A stretch of DNA of 64,000 bases from Solirubrobacteraceae bacterium (GTDB taxonomy: Bacteria; Actinomycetota; Thermoleophilia; Solirubrobacterales; Solirubrobacteraceae): NCBI GenBank assembly GCA_030690545.1, contig JAUYGN010000047.1, positions 24,518 through 88,517 on the forward strand, written 5' to 3'. A program made the position numbers and the translations under genes. Under the pieces are notes generated by a model, which worked only from the letters and a program-made list of their open reading frames with translations, searched no databases and was not told the origin of the DNA. This document shows positions 42,195 through 50,543 of the stretch, in pieces. How positions within the stretch are numbered: the stretch's first letter is position 1; every line of letters begins with the position of its first letter.

Positions 42195-42956
42195 TCAGAA
42201 CGCTGCGAGGTACAGCTGGATGAGCTCGTGGCCGGCGAGCAGGCCGACGACGGCGCCGAGTGCGAGGAACGGGCCGAACGGGATCGGCGTCTTGCGCCCG
42301 ACCATCATCCCCTTGCGCATGATGACCCCGATCCCGACGACGGTGCCGGCGACGAAGGCGACGAAGAACGCGGGAATGACGGCGAGGCCGAGGAACAGCC
42401 CGATCACGGCGATGAGCTTGGCGTCCCCCATCCCCATCCCCGTGGGCCGCAGCAACGCGGGCAGGCCGAGCACGAGGCCGGCGGCGGCGCCGGCGATCAG
42501 CCGCTCGACCTGGCCGCCGGGATCGAGCGCCGTGCCGAGCACGACGGCGATCACGGCGGCCGGCAGCGTGAGCCGGTTGGGGATGATCCGATGGTCGAGG
42601 TCGATCAGCGCGATCGGGACGAGGAACGCGACGAGCACGAGCCCCATCACGAGCGCGGCGGTGTCGGCGTGGTGGACGGCGACGACGCCCGCGAACAGCG
42701 CCGCCGTGCCCGCCTCGACGAACGGGTAGCGCGGCGAGATCGACGCCGAGCAGCTGCGACAGCGCCCGCGGAGGATCAGCCACGACAGCACGGGGATGTT
42801 GTCGTAGGGCTTGATCGGCGTGTCGCAGGACATGCAGTGCGAGGCCGGCATCGCCAGCGACATCCGGCCCGGCAGGCGAGCGGCGACGACGTTCAGGAAC
42901 GAGCCGATGACGAGGCCGAAGGCGGCGGCGGGCAGGAGTGCGGCGGGCATGGACAT
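42195..42956 (-). CDS. pilD: Prepilin peptidase, A24 family
   Basis: 253 residues with about eight membrane segments. The N-terminal methylase domain holds two Cys pairs (CMSCDTP and GRCRSC). The two catalytic aspartates are in LIDLDHRIIPNRL and MGDAKLIAVIG. It cleaves and may N-methylate type IV prepilins; its likely substrates are the two pilins encoded just upstream on the same strand. Confidence 0.93.
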   Translation of the reverse strand: MSMPAALLPAAAFGLVIGSFLNVVAARLPGRMSLAMPASHCMSCDTPIKPYDNIPVLSWLILRGRCRSCSASISPRYPFVEAGTAALFAGVVAVHHADTAALVMGLVLVAFLVPIALIDLDHRIIPNRLTLPAAVIAVVLGTALDPGGQVERLIAGAAAGLVLGLPALLRPTGMGMGDAKLIAVIGLFLGLAVIPAFFVAFVAGTVVGIGVIMRKGMMVGRKTPIPFGPFLALGAVVGLLAGHELIQLYLAAF

Positions 42957-43090
42957 GTTCCTCGAGTGTGGTGGACGAAGGCGGGGAGCGCGACGCGGTC
43001 TGGGCTCTACCGACCCATCGGCGGCTGGCCGCGGTCGCTTGAGCGAGCGTTCGGGAGGATCTGATTCGCATCAGCGCAGCGAGCACGACG

Positions 43091-43116
43091 AAGGGCGGGC
43101 CCGGAGGCCCGCCCTT
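43091..43116. terminator. Strong hairpin between pilin and pilD
   Basis: AAGGGCGGGCC / GGCCCGCCCTT, an 11-base perfect stem with a 4-base loop, 31 bases after the pilin stop. It uncouples the pilin from pilD. Confidence 0.75.
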
Positions 43117-43147
43117 GTGCGTTGTGATGCGTTGCGATGCTGCTGTG

Positions 43148-43579
43148 CTACCAGGTCAGCGCGCTCGGGCAGCCGCCGCTGTCGCTGCCGCTGTTGGAGC
43201 AGGTCCGCACGAACTGACCGGCCCCGGTCTTCTCGATCGTGAAGCTGTTGCCGCTGGCCGACGTCCGGCTCAGCGTGTAGAGGCCGGCCGCGGTCGGCTC
43301 GCCGGCCGAGATCGTGACGCCGCTCTGCGTGACCGGTGCGGCCGCGGGCTGACCGGTGGCGCAGGCGGTGTGGGCGTTGTCGACGAGGCAGCTCTCCATC
43401 TGTGTGACGGCGTTGCGGACGTCGGACTTGGCGCCCGAGTCCTGCGCCTTGGCGCGCTGGCCGAGGAAGGTCGGCAGGGCGATCGCGGCGAGGATGCCGA
43501 TGATCAGGATGACGACGAGAAGCTCGATCAGCGTGAAGCCCGACTCGTCCGAAGCGCGATCGCGCAGGTTCTGCAGCAT
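43148..43579 (-). CDS. Type IV pilin / pseudopilin, c-di-GMP-controlled
   Basis: 143 residues from the ATG at 43579, with GGAGGA upstream. A 14-residue basic leader ends in SG before FTLIELLVVILIIGILA, the class III signal with Glu5. The mature part is about 129 residues with two cysteine pairs (SCLVDNAHTAC and TCSNSGSDSGGC) that should form disulfide loops. It resembles the major pilin rather than GspG. A cyclic-di-GMP-I riboswitch lies in its leader, about 65 bases before the start, so pilin output should respond to c-di-GMP. Confidence 0.92.
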   Translation of the reverse strand: MLQNLRDRASDESGFTLIELLVVILIIGILAAIALPTFLGQRAKAQDSGAKSDVRNAVTQMESCLVDNAHTACATGQPAAAPVTQSGVTISAGEPTAAGLYTLSRTSASGNSFTIEKTGAGQFVRTCSNSGSDSGGCPSALTW

Positions 43580-43644
43580 GGGAGTCCTCCAGGAATCCGT
43601 TGGATAGAGGCGTGCCAGCCCTTGCCGCGAAAGCTCCACAACCG

Positions 43645-43730
43645 TGGTGATGGTCCGGCTGTCTGCCTTCCCGGCAGACCCGTGACTTTGCGCCCCGACC
43701 TCGCGGACGGTTTGCCTTTCGCACCTCAGC
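43645..43730 (-). ncRNA. Cyclic-di-GMP-I (GEMM) riboswitch
   Basis: On the minus strand the leader contains GGCAAACC, a first hairpin with a GCGA tetraloop (GTCC-GCGA-GGTC), GGGGCGCAAAG, ACGGG, a second hairpin GTCTGCC-GGGA-GGCAGAC, and ACAGCCGG. This is the order and spacing of the GEMM-I aptamer, with the GCAAA-type bulges and tetraloop/receptor P2-P3 hairpins. It lies between the upstream pilin stop (43,817) and the proximal pilin start (43,579). Ligand is known for the class; whether binding turns expression on or off cannot be read here. Confidence 0.88.
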
Positions 43731-43816
43731 TCCGGCTATTGCACGAGTTGCTCATCGGCCCTGTCCAACCCGCTCCGTACCCCTGATTCACAGAAGTGGA
43801 CGGATGGACCAGACGC

Positions 43817-44251
43817 TCACCAGCTGGTGCCGTTGCAACCACCGCTCGACACGCCGGCCGACGAGCAGGAGCGGCTGCGCACGCTGGAGACCTTCGAGAT
43901 CGTGAACGAGTTGCCGCTGCTCGACATCGCTGTCAGCAGGTAGTTGTCCTCGTCGGTGACGGTCGCCGTCCCGCCGGCCGCCGAGCTGTTGAGCGTCGCT
44001 TCCACGACCCCGCCGGGGGCACTGCACTCCGTCACGTCGGCAAGCCGATGGTCGTAGAGGCACGAATGCAGCTGGGATTCGGCGTTGCGGACCGCCGACT
44101 TCGCCGACGCATCCTGCGACGTCGAGCGCTGGCTGAGCAAGGTCGGCAGCGCGATCGCGGCGAGGATCCCGATGATCATGATCACGACGAGCAGCTCGAT
44201 CAGCGTGAAGCCCGACTCGCCTTCGGCGCGCCTACGCAGGGTATGCAGCAT
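43817..44251 (-). CDS. Second type IV pilin, no riboswitch
   Basis: 144 residues from the ATG at 44251. Leader MLHTLRRRAEGESG then FTLIELLVVIMIIGILA, and two cysteine pairs (SCLYDHRLADVTEC, RSCSSAGVSSGGC). It is a close paralog of the downstream pilin: N-terminal 45 residues are nearly the same while the surface half has diverged. No GEMM element is visible in its own leader, so the pair may be controlled differently or cotranscribed upstream of the riboswitch. Confidence 0.9.
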   Translation of the reverse strand: MLHTLRRRAEGESGFTLIELLVVIMIIGILAAIALPTLLSQRSTSQDASAKSAVRNAESQLHSCLYDHRLADVTECSAPGGVVEATLNSSAAGGTATVTDEDNYLLTAMSSSGNSFTISKVSSVRSRSCSSAGVSSGGCNGTSW

Positions 44252-44398
44252 GGGGCCCTCAGAACGTCCGATGACAGTGGATGTGCAAGACCACTCCACA
44301 CGTGGAGCACACGGTTCACATCGGTCCGCGCTCGTGCGGGCCTGCACTATCTCGCGCATGGGCGGACAGATCGTGGAGGTTGCCGCGCCCGGCAGACC

Positions 44399-44419
44399 CC
44401 GGGGTTGAGGCAACCCCGG
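44399..44419. terminator. Hairpin in the divergent region upstream of pilin 2
   Basis: CCGGGGTTG / CAACCCCGG with a 3-base loop, about 150 bases before the pilin 2 start and about 100 before the antitoxin gene. It could be a leader structure or insulate the divergent units. Confidence 0.45.
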
Positions 44420-44493
44420 CCGGTCTCACAGCACTCGACATTGCGACCGCCGGCTTGAAGCCCGCCCGCGGAACGCCGGACGCGCGAACGAAA

Positions 44494-44515
44494 ACCATTG
44501 GACTACCATTGGACT
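44494..44515. promoter_or_regulatory. 11-base tandem repeat before the antitoxin gene
   Basis: ACCATTGGACT occurs twice in direct succession and ends one base before the ATG at 44,517. No ribosome-binding site is present. It is a candidate binding site for the ribbon-helix-helix antitoxin. Confidence 0.6.
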
Positions 44516-44516
44516 G

Positions 44517-44762
44517 ATGCCCAGGACGCAGACGATCGTGCAGCTCAGCGACGACCTGCTGCGCGAGCTCGATGCGCGCCGTGCGCGCGAGGGCCGGTCG
44601 CGCTCGGAGCTGATCCGCGAGGCGATCGAGACGTACCTCGCGGTCGACCGCGCCGCAGCGATCGACCAGGCGATCGTCGACGGCTACCGCCGCACCCCGC
44701 CGGCCGAGGATCTCGGCGCCGAATGGGCGGCACGGGCGTCGATCGTGGCCGAGCCCTGGTAG
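44517..44762 (+). CDS. CopG/MazE-type ribbon-helix-helix antitoxin
   Basis: 81 residues. QTIVQLSDDLLRELDARRAR, followed by GRSRSELIREAIETYL, is a ribbon-helix-helix DNA-binding domain; the acidic, Trp-containing tail (AEDLGAEWAARAS) would bind the toxin. The MazF-like gene follows after 6 bases. A tandem repeat sits against the start codon, suggesting autorepression and a leaderless message. Confidence 0.88.
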   Translation: MPRTQTIVQLSDDLLRELDARRAREGRSRSELIREAIETYLAVDRAAAIDQAIVDGYRRTPPAEDLGAEWAARASIVAEPW

Positions 44763-44768
44763 CGCGAG

Positions 44769-45077
44769 GTGAACCGCGGCGAGATCTGGTGGTACGAGCT
44801 GCCCGATGGTGGGCGCCGGCCAGGCTGCGTCCTGACCCGCCAGGCGGCGATCGGCGTGCTCAATGCCGTGCTGGTCGCCCCGGCCACGAGAACGATCCGC
44901 TCGATCCCGACCGAGGTGCGACTCGGACCCGAGGACGGCATGCCCGCCGACTGTGTGCTGAGCTTTGACAACCTCCTCACCGTCCCCAAGGTGCTGCTGA
45001 CCGAGCGCATCGCCGCGCTCGGACATGCGCGCCTCGACGAGCTCTGCGCGGCACTCGACATCGCGACCGGCTGCTGA
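44769..45077 (+). CDS. MazF/PemK-family endoribonuclease toxin
   Basis: 102 residues from a GTG. NRGEIWWYELPDGGRRPGCV and LVAPATRTIRSIPTEVRLGP are the MazF core; SFDNLLTVPKVLLTERIAAL is the C-terminal signature. It cuts mRNA or rRNA at short sequences when freed from the antitoxin. Catalytic Arg and Thr positions are retained, so it looks active. Its end (ALDIATGC) is also echoed in non-coding sequence nearby. Confidence 0.9.
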   Translation: MNRGEIWWYELPDGGRRPGCVLTRQAAIGVLNAVLVAPATRTIRSIPTEVRLGPEDGMPADCVLSFDNLLTVPKVLLTERIAALGHARLDELCAALDIATGC

Positions 45078-45142
45078 GCCAGCCTCGCGGGGTAGACGTC
45101 GTGCGATGCGGCATGCTGCGGTTGGACGATACGTTTCCCTGC

Positions 45143-45394
45143 ATGCGGATCACCGTCGACCTTCCCGACGAGCTCTTGACGCAGGCGCGCAGGCGCGCCG
45201 CTGACGAAGGCAGGAGTCTCACTGCCCTGCTGGTGGACGGGCTGCACCTGCGGCTCGCGCGACGGGTGCCGTCCGTCTCGGTCCGCGGTCAGCTGCCGGT
45301 GTCTCGCAACCGTGGCGGCATGCAGCCATGGATCGATCCCGGATCCAACGCATCGCCGCTGGATGCCGCGGATGACGACAGTGCTGCTGCCTGA
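45143..45394 (+). CDS. VapB-type antitoxin (partner toxin frameshifted)
   Basis: 83 residues from the ATG at 45143. RITVDLPDELLTQARRRAAD, then GRSLTALLVDGLHLRL, is a ribbon-helix-helix domain, and the C-terminal MQPWIDPGSNASPL is the toxin-wrapping tail of VapB. It overlaps the toxin gene start by about 23 bases. Because the toxin gene is broken, this antitoxin may survive only by chance or to neutralise a related toxin. Confidence 0.78.
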   Translation: MRITVDLPDELLTQARRRAADEGRSLTALLVDGLHLRLARRVPSVSVRGQLPVSRNRGGMQPWIDPGSNASPLDAADDDSAAA

Positions 45395-45653
45395 CGTCAA
45401 CGTTCTGCTCGCCGGCTTCCCGCACACCGATCACGTCCACCTCGACCAGCGCGCGTTCCCGGAGGCAGCGCGGTCTCTAACGGTCACGCTCGGCATCAGC
45501 GACGTCGCACTGAGTTCGGTGGTGCGTCTGGCGGCGAATCCACGAGTCTTTCGTGCAGCCGGAGACCGTCGAGGACGTGCTCGACTACATCGACGCGCTG
45601 CTGGATTCACCGCTTCGCAGCGCTCGTCGAGGCGATTACCGAGTGCTGCTGTG
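45372..45653 (+). pseudogene. Frameshifted VapC PIN toxin gene
   Basis: The first frame gives TTVLLPDVNVLLAGF, then TLGISDVALSSVVRLAANPR, an ordinary PIN N-terminal half with Asp8. Near 45,548 one extra base moves the sequence out of frame; the shifted frame reads FVQPETVEDVLDYIDALLD, the expected continuation, then stops at about 45,653. Both the frameshift and the early end remove the later acidic residues. Confidence 0.82.
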
Positions 45654-45804
45654 ATCGACGAGGACGCTTGCACCGTGGTCATCGTTCAGTAGCGCACCGA
45701 GCCCGCGCCTATCGCTCCGGCCCGACCAGAGATGCGCAGCCGTCAAACAGATCGCTTCGACACGCGGCCGCGGCCCTCGACGTCGCGACCGGCTGGCGTG
45801 GCGT

Positions 45805-45990
45805 CTACGCTGCCGCGGCCCGGCGGGCGGCCTGGGCGTCGTGGCCGGGGATCTGCGTGCCGCTGCCCTCGCACCAGGGGCACGGGACCTGCGACGGGCT
45901 GCCGCCGAGGTTGGAGATCACCTGACCGGTCCCGCGGCAGGCAGCGCAGGGCACCGGGGCACCGGGCTGGGAGTCGTTCGAATCGGCCAT
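45805..45990 (-). CDS. Small CxxCxGxG zinc-ribbon-like protein
   Basis: 61 residues with two DnaJ-type motifs, CAACRGTG and CPWCEGSG, separated by 18 residues. Such a pair binds one zinc and occurs alone in small proteins of many actinobacteria with no known role. The start ATG at 45,990 was chosen because the longer frame upstream has no coding character. Confidence 0.7.
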   Translation of the reverse strand: MADSNDSQPGAPVPCAACRGTGQVISNLGGSPSQVPCPWCEGSGTQIPGHDAQAARRAAAA

Positions 45991-46176
45991 CGGCCGCCTG
46001 ACGCTAGCAGCGCCATCCGCCTGCCCCGCTACCGACGACGTGGTTCGAGTCGTTGCAGCCGTCATCGGGTCCGGCGCTCTGGGGATCGCGCAGGCATCCT
46101 CGAGCACGTACACACGCTCGGCGGTCCTCTGACGAAGTTGTCCGAGGATCGATAGGCGCTATGAACGTCTAGCGTC

Positions 46177-47088
46177 ATGGAGATCGCGAACGCCACGGGC
46201 CGCTATGCGCCCTCCCCCACCGGGACGCTGCACCTCGGCAACCTGCGCACCGCGCTGCTGGCGTGGCTGTTCGCCCGCTCGCAGGGCGCGCGCTTCCTGG
46301 TCCGCATCGACGACCTCGACACAGGCAGGGTCCGGCCCGGCGTCGCCGAGCAGCAGCTCGCCGACCTCGCCGCCCTCGGCCTGGACTGGGACGGGCCGGT
46401 CGTGCGCCAGTCCGAGCGCCGCGAGCTCTACGACGACGCCATCGCCCGGCTGGACGAGGGCGGGCAGCTGTACCCGTGCTACTGCACGCGCGCCGAGATC
46501 CGCCAGGCCGCATCGGCGCCGCACGGCTCGCTGCCCGAGGGCGCCTATCCAGGCACATGCCGCGAGCTGACCGCCGCCGGACGCGCCGAGCGCGAGGCGG
46601 CGGGCCGGCCGCCGGCGCTGCGTCTGCGGGCCGACGGCGCGTCGGTCGCGTTCACCGACCGGCTGCTCGGGCGCGTCGAGGGCGTCGTCGACGATCTGGT
46701 CGTACGCCGTAACGATGGCGCGCCCGCATACAATCTCGCCGTGGTCGTCGATGACACAGCCCAGGGCGTGCGCGAGGTCGTGCGCGGGGCGGACCTCGCC
46801 GAGACGACCCCGCGCCAGCTGCACGTCGCCGCGCGGCTCGGCCTGCCCGCCCCCGGCTACGCCCACGTCCCGCTCGTGCTCGGCGCCGACGGCGCCCGCC
46901 TGGCCAAGCGTCACGGCTCCGTGACGCTCGCCGAGCGCATCGCCGCCGGCCAGTCGCCGGCCGAGGTCCGCGCGCAGCTCGCGCGCTCCGTCGGCCTCGC
47001 AGCCCCGCAGGAGACGCCGGCGCTCGACGAGCTGCTGCACCGCTTCGACCCCCTGACCCTGCCGACCGAACCGATGGTGCTTGCCTGA
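46177..47088 (+). CDS. gluQ: Glutamyl-Q tRNA(Asp) synthetase
   Basis: 303 residues, the length of GluQ rather than full GluRS, because the anticodon-binding C-terminal half is missing. The HIGH box is TLHLGNLR, the KMSKS box is reduced to LAKRHG, and a zinc site is formed by CYC and the later GTC. It attaches glutamate to queuosine at position 34 of tRNA-Asp. The FAYSPTG-like start (RYAPSPTG) is intact. A small membrane protein gene overlaps its stop. Confidence 0.9.
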   Translation: MEIANATGRYAPSPTGTLHLGNLRTALLAWLFARSQGARFLVRIDDLDTGRVRPGVAEQQLADLAALGLDWDGPVVRQSERRELYDDAIARLDEGGQLYPCYCTRAEIRQAASAPHGSLPEGAYPGTCRELTAAGRAEREAAGRPPALRLRADGASVAFTDRLLGRVEGVVDDLVVRRNDGAPAYNLAVVVDDTAQGVREVVRGADLAETTPRQLHVAARLGLPAPGYAHVPLVLGADGARLAKRHGSVTLAERIAAGQSPAEVRAQLARSVGLAAPQETPALDELLHRFDPLTLPTEPMVLA

Positions 47089-47276
47089 TGGACTACAGCA
47101 GTCTCTTCGTCCCCATCGCCGTCGGCGCGCTCGTCATCGTCGCGATCATCGCGATCGTCTTCAACCCGAGCATCATGGGCGTCGGCTTCGCGCTGATCGT
47201 GATCGTCGGCGCCTGCACGGTCTGGCTGCTGCGCCAGCTGTACCTCGCCGAGAACGATCGCAACGACGACTCTTGA
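47088..47276 (+). CDS. Small two-helix membrane protein
   Basis: 62 residues with two hydrophobic helices (SLFVPIAVGALVIVAIIAIV and IMGVGFALIVIVGACTVWLL) and an acidic tail. No family known to me. It overlaps gluQ by 1 base and rnd by 4, so it is translated as part of that operon. Confidence 0.7.
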   Translation: MDYSSLFVPIAVGALVIVAIIAIVFNPSIMGVGFALIVIVGACTVWLLRQLYLAENDRNDDS

Positions 47277-48457
47277 GCGACCTCGCCGGCAGCGCTGACG
47301 TCGCGGCGCTGGCCGATCTCGCCCGCACCTCCGGGCGCCTCGGAATCGACACCGAGTTCATGGGCGAGGGGCGCTACCAGACGCTGCTGTGCCTGATCCA
47401 GGTCGCCGTCGAGACCGGCGAGGGGGACGGCGCCGTGCGGATCGAGGTGATCGACCCGCTCGACGAGTCGGTCGACCCCGCGCCGCTGGCGGCAGCGCTC
47501 GCCGACCCGCAGATCGAGATCGTCATGCACGCCGGCCGCCAGGACGTCGCGCTGCTGCGCCGCGTCTGGCGCACGGAGATCACGAACCTCTTCGACACGC
47601 AGCTCGCGGCGGGCTTCGCCGGGCTGCGCGCGCAGCTCAGCTACGAGGCGCTGCTGCACGAGCTGCTCGGCGTGCGCCTCGGCAAGAGCGCGAGCTTCAC
47701 GCGCTGGGATGCCAGGCCGCTGAGCGCCGAGCAGATCGACTACGCCCGTGACGACGTGCGCCACATCCTGCAGGCGACGACCGCGCTGCAGGGGCGCCTG
47801 CGCTCGCGCGGGCGCCTGGAGTGGGCGCGCGAGGAGTGCGTCGCGCTGGCCGGCGCGAGCGACGAGCGCGATCCCGACACCGTCTTCGCGCGCCTGCCGC
47901 GCGTCAACTCGCTGGACCCCAAGCTGCGCGCGATCGCGCGCGAGCTCGTCGTCTGGCGCGACGAGACCGCCCGCGCGCAGAAGAACAGGCCGGTCCCGTC
48001 GGTGCTGTCGGACGCCGCGCTGATCGAGGTCGCCAAGCGCCGCCCGAGCCAGCTCGCCCAGCTCGAGCAGATCCGCGGCATCAACGAGCAGACGCTGCGC
48101 CGTCGCGGCCGCGCGATCCTCGACGCCGTCGTGCGCGGCCGCGACCGGCCGCCGATCCCCGTCGAGGGTCAGCGCCCGGCGCAGCCCGATGCGCTCGACG
48201 CGCCGGTCATCGCGCTCGCCGAGGCGCTCGTGCGCACGCGCGCGCTGGAGGAGGAGCTCGCCTACGAGCTGATCGCCGCGCGCGCCGACCTGCAGCGGAT
48301 CGTGCTCGCGCGGCGCGACGGGTCTGCACCGCCCGACGTGCGCACGCTGCAGGGATGGCGCCGCGAGGTCGTCGGCGACGAGCTGCTGGAGCTGCTCGAC
48401 GGCCGCCGTGCGCTGACGGTCGGGCCCGACCGCCACGTGGCGGTCACCGAGCGCTGA
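47273..48457 (+). CDS. rnd: Ribonuclease D
   Basis: 394 residues from a TTG at 47273 that overlaps the previous stop as TTGA. The DEDD exonuclease domain is complete: LGIDTEFMGEGRY (Asp, Glu), VMHAGRQDVALL (Asp), and IDYARDDVRHILQ (Tyr and Asp). An HRDC domain (LDPKLRAIARELVVWRDETA) and a second helical region follow. It trims tRNA and other RNA 3' ends. Confidence 0.92.
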   Translation: MSDLAGSADVAALADLARTSGRLGIDTEFMGEGRYQTLLCLIQVAVETGEGDGAVRIEVIDPLDESVDPAPLAAALADPQIEIVMHAGRQDVALLRRVWRTEITNLFDTQLAAGFAGLRAQLSYEALLHELLGVRLGKSASFTRWDARPLSAEQIDYARDDVRHILQATTALQGRLRSRGRLEWAREECVALAGASDERDPDTVFARLPRVNSLDPKLRAIARELVVWRDETARAQKNRPVPSVLSDAALIEVAKRRPSQLAQLEQIRGINEQTLRRRGRAILDAVVRGRDRPPIPVEGQRPAQPDALDAPVIALAEALVRTRALEEELAYELIAARADLQRIVLARRDGSAPPDVRTLQGWRREVVGDELLELLDGRRALTVGPDRHVAVTER

Positions 48458-48486
48458 TCGCGCGGGAAGGTCGGACCGGCCGGTCG

Positions 48487-48873
48487 TCAGCCCGTCGCGG
48501 CATGCGCGGCCGAGCGCACGCCCTCGCGCAGCTGCGCCGGCTTGACCGCCTTGGGCATCCAGCCATCGGTGCCCAGCCGCGCGGCCTCCTGCTCGAGGCC
48601 GACCGTCGGCAGGTTGGAGATCAGGACGATCGCGGTGTCCGGCGACAGCTCGCGCAACTGACCGACGAGCGCGGCCGGATCGGGGACGTCGGGCAGGACG
48701 AGGTCGAGCAGCAGCACGTCGGCCGGTCTGACGGCAAGCTGCTCGAGCGCCTCGGCGCCGCTGCTGGCTGTCGAGACGACCTCGATGTCGCCCTCCTCCT
48801 CGAGCACCTGGCGCAGGAAGAACTTCACCGCCCGAGCGTCGTCGCACACCGCTACCCGGATCCTCTCCGCCAT
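48487..48873 (-). CDS. Single-domain response regulator
   Basis: 128 residues from the ATG at 48873. It has only a receiver domain: the acidic pair VAVCDDARA, phospho-acceptor Asp57 in LLLDLVLPDVPD, a conserved Ser in LISNLP and Lys in MPKAVKP. With no output domain it may relay phosphate or sequester a kinase. No histidine kinase is adjacent. Confidence 0.88.
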   Translation of the reverse strand: MAERIRVAVCDDARAVKFFLRQVLEEEGDIEVVSTASSGAEALEQLAVRPADVLLLDLVLPDVPDPAALVGQLRELSPDTAIVLISNLPTVGLEQEAARLGTDGWMPKAVKPAQLREGVRSAAHAATG

Positions 48874-48933
48874 CCGTCCGCAGGCTAGCGGACCTCCGCG
48901 CCGCTGGCCCGGCCCAGGTTCGCCGGGTACGCT

Positions 48934-49566
48934 GTGCGCGTGCGGAAGCTCGCTCTCCCGGCATCGGCGGTGCTCCTGCTCTGCGCCGCGGCCGGATGGC
49001 CCGCGACGAGCGCCGGCCAGGGCGCCGACTGCCGCAACGCGATCTTCTATGGCGGCTACTACTCGCCGCCGGTCAAGCTCTCCAAGCCGATCACGCCCGG
49101 GCGCGAGATCAACGCGACGATCGGCCCGCACTGCGCCGGCGCGGGCCAGCCCGACACGGTCCGCGCGATCAAGGGCATCCCGGCGAGGATCGCGCTCGTC
49201 CGTCCGGGCGTCAGGCGCAGCGTCTGGCTCGCGGGCGGCCTTCACCCGGAGACGCGGGGCCATCCGCTGCACGCCCGCCTGTACCCGAAGGGCGGCCCGA
49301 AGCCGACCTGCCGCAGCGGCAGGGTCGTCACCTGGCGCTATCCGATCGCGAGCGTCGGCATCGGGCGCCGCGCGAACGTCTCGTTCCTCGGGCCGGGCGG
49401 AGAGGCGATCGGCGCCGACGTCTACGAGGATACGAAGATCACGAGCACGGTCCGCCGCGCCGGGCAGCCGTACGTCGCGGGCCAGTACCGCGCCGTGGCC
49501 GTCGTGCGCAGGTGCAGGAGCGGGCGACCGCTCGTGCTGAAGCTCAGCGTGCGCCCGGCGTTCTGA
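48934..49566 (+). CDS. Secreted protein of unknown function
   Basis: 210 residues from a GTG (a second GTG two codons later also fits). A signal peptide (LALPASAVLLLCAAAGWPATSA) leads to a basic, beta-rich mature domain with four cysteines (DCRNA, HCAGAG, TCRSG, RCRSG). I do not recognise the family. It is divergent from the response regulator gene with about 60 bases between. Confidence 0.6.
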   Translation: MRVRKLALPASAVLLLCAAAGWPATSAGQGADCRNAIFYGGYYSPPVKLSKPITPGREINATIGPHCAGAGQPDTVRAIKGIPARIALVRPGVRRSVWLAGGLHPETRGHPLHARLYPKGGPKPTCRSGRVVTWRYPIASVGIGRRANVSFLGPGGEAIGADVYEDTKITSTVRRAGQPYVAGQYRAVAVVRRCRSGRPLVLKLSVRPAF

Positions 49567-49592
49567 TCGCGGCGGCGTCGCGGCCGGCGGCG

Positions 49593-50543
49593 CTACACGA
49601 GCCCCTGCGCGCGCAGGAACTCCGCCGCGACGGCCGCCGGCGCGCGGCCGGACTGATCGACGGCGGCGTTCATCCGGCGCATCTGCGAGGTCGTCAGCGT
49701 CCGCGTGACGGCGTTGATCGCGGCGTGCACGTCCGGCCCGTGACGCTCGCGCAGCTGCGGGCTGACGATCGGCGCGACGTGGCCGGAGGCGAACAGCCCG
49801 CGCGGATCGGACAGCACGACGTAGTCGCTGCCCGCGAGCTGGCCCTCGGTCGTGAAGACCGACGCGACGTCGGCCTTGCCGCTGTCCAGCGCCGCGTAGC
49901 GCTCGCCGCTTCGGACCGGCACGGCGCGCAGGTTGCGCAGGCCGTAGACGGCTTCGAGGCCCTCGAGGCCCTCGAAGCGCGTCGCGAACTCCGGCAGCGC
50001 GGCGATCCGCACGGTGCCCCGCAGGCGCCGCAGGTCGGCGATCGTGCGCAGCCCGTGGCGCTTGGCGTAGGCCGGCTTGACGCCGAGCGCGTTGGTGTCG
50101 GAGAACGGCGTCTGCTCGAGCAGCGCGAACCCGTTGCGCTGCTCGTAGGCCTGCGCGGCCGCATAGGCGGCGGACGGGCTGCGCGGGCGCTGGCGCAGCT
50201 CGGCGACCTCCGACAGCAGGACGCCGACGTACTCGGGATACATGTCGATCGAGCCCCGCCGCAGCGCGCGGTGGATGATCTCCGTGCTGCCGACGTCGGA
50301 CTTCAGCACGACCTCGTAGCCCTTGGCCTGGAGCGCTCCGCGATACAACTCGCCGAGGATCGCCTGCTCGGTGAAGTTCTTGGCGCCGATCCGGATCGGG
50401 TGCTCGCCCTGCGTCGCGGTGCCGCTGCCCGTCGCGGTCGCGTCGTCGTCCCCGCCGGTCAGGGTGACGACGAGCGCGGCCGCCAGCAACGCGAGCAGCG
50501 CGAGCAGGACGAGCAGGGCGAACGGCCGGCCGCGGGTGGCCAT
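49593..50543 (-). CDS. Osmoprotectant-type ABC substrate-binding protein coupled to a kinase
   Basis: 316 residues. An N-terminal membrane segment (about 8-30) is followed by the OpuAC/ProX-like fold: IRIGAKNFTEQAILGELY, SDVGSTEIIHRALRRGSIDM, YPEYVGVLL, and the second lobe with TEGQLAGSDYVVLSDPRG. The family binds glycine betaine, choline or related compounds. Its ATG overlaps the stop of a histidine kinase by one base, and no permease or ATPase gene is adjacent. The protein may therefore act as a ligand sensor for the kinase or serve a transporter elsewhere. Confidence 0.85.
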   Translation of the reverse strand: MATRGRPFALLVLLALLALLAAALVVTLTGGDDDATATGSGTATQGEHPIRIGAKNFTEQAILGELYRGALQAKGYEVVLKSDVGSTEIIHRALRRGSIDMYPEYVGVLLSEVAELRQRPRSPSAAYAAAQAYEQRNGFALLEQTPFSDTNALGVKPAYAKRHGLRTIADLRRLRGTVRIAALPEFATRFEGLEGLEAVYGLRNLRAVPVRSGERYAALDSGKADVASVFTTEGQLAGSDYVVLSDPRGLFASGHVAPIVSPQLRERHGPDVHAAINAVTRTLTTSQMRRMNAAVDQSGRAPAAVAAEFLRAQGLV

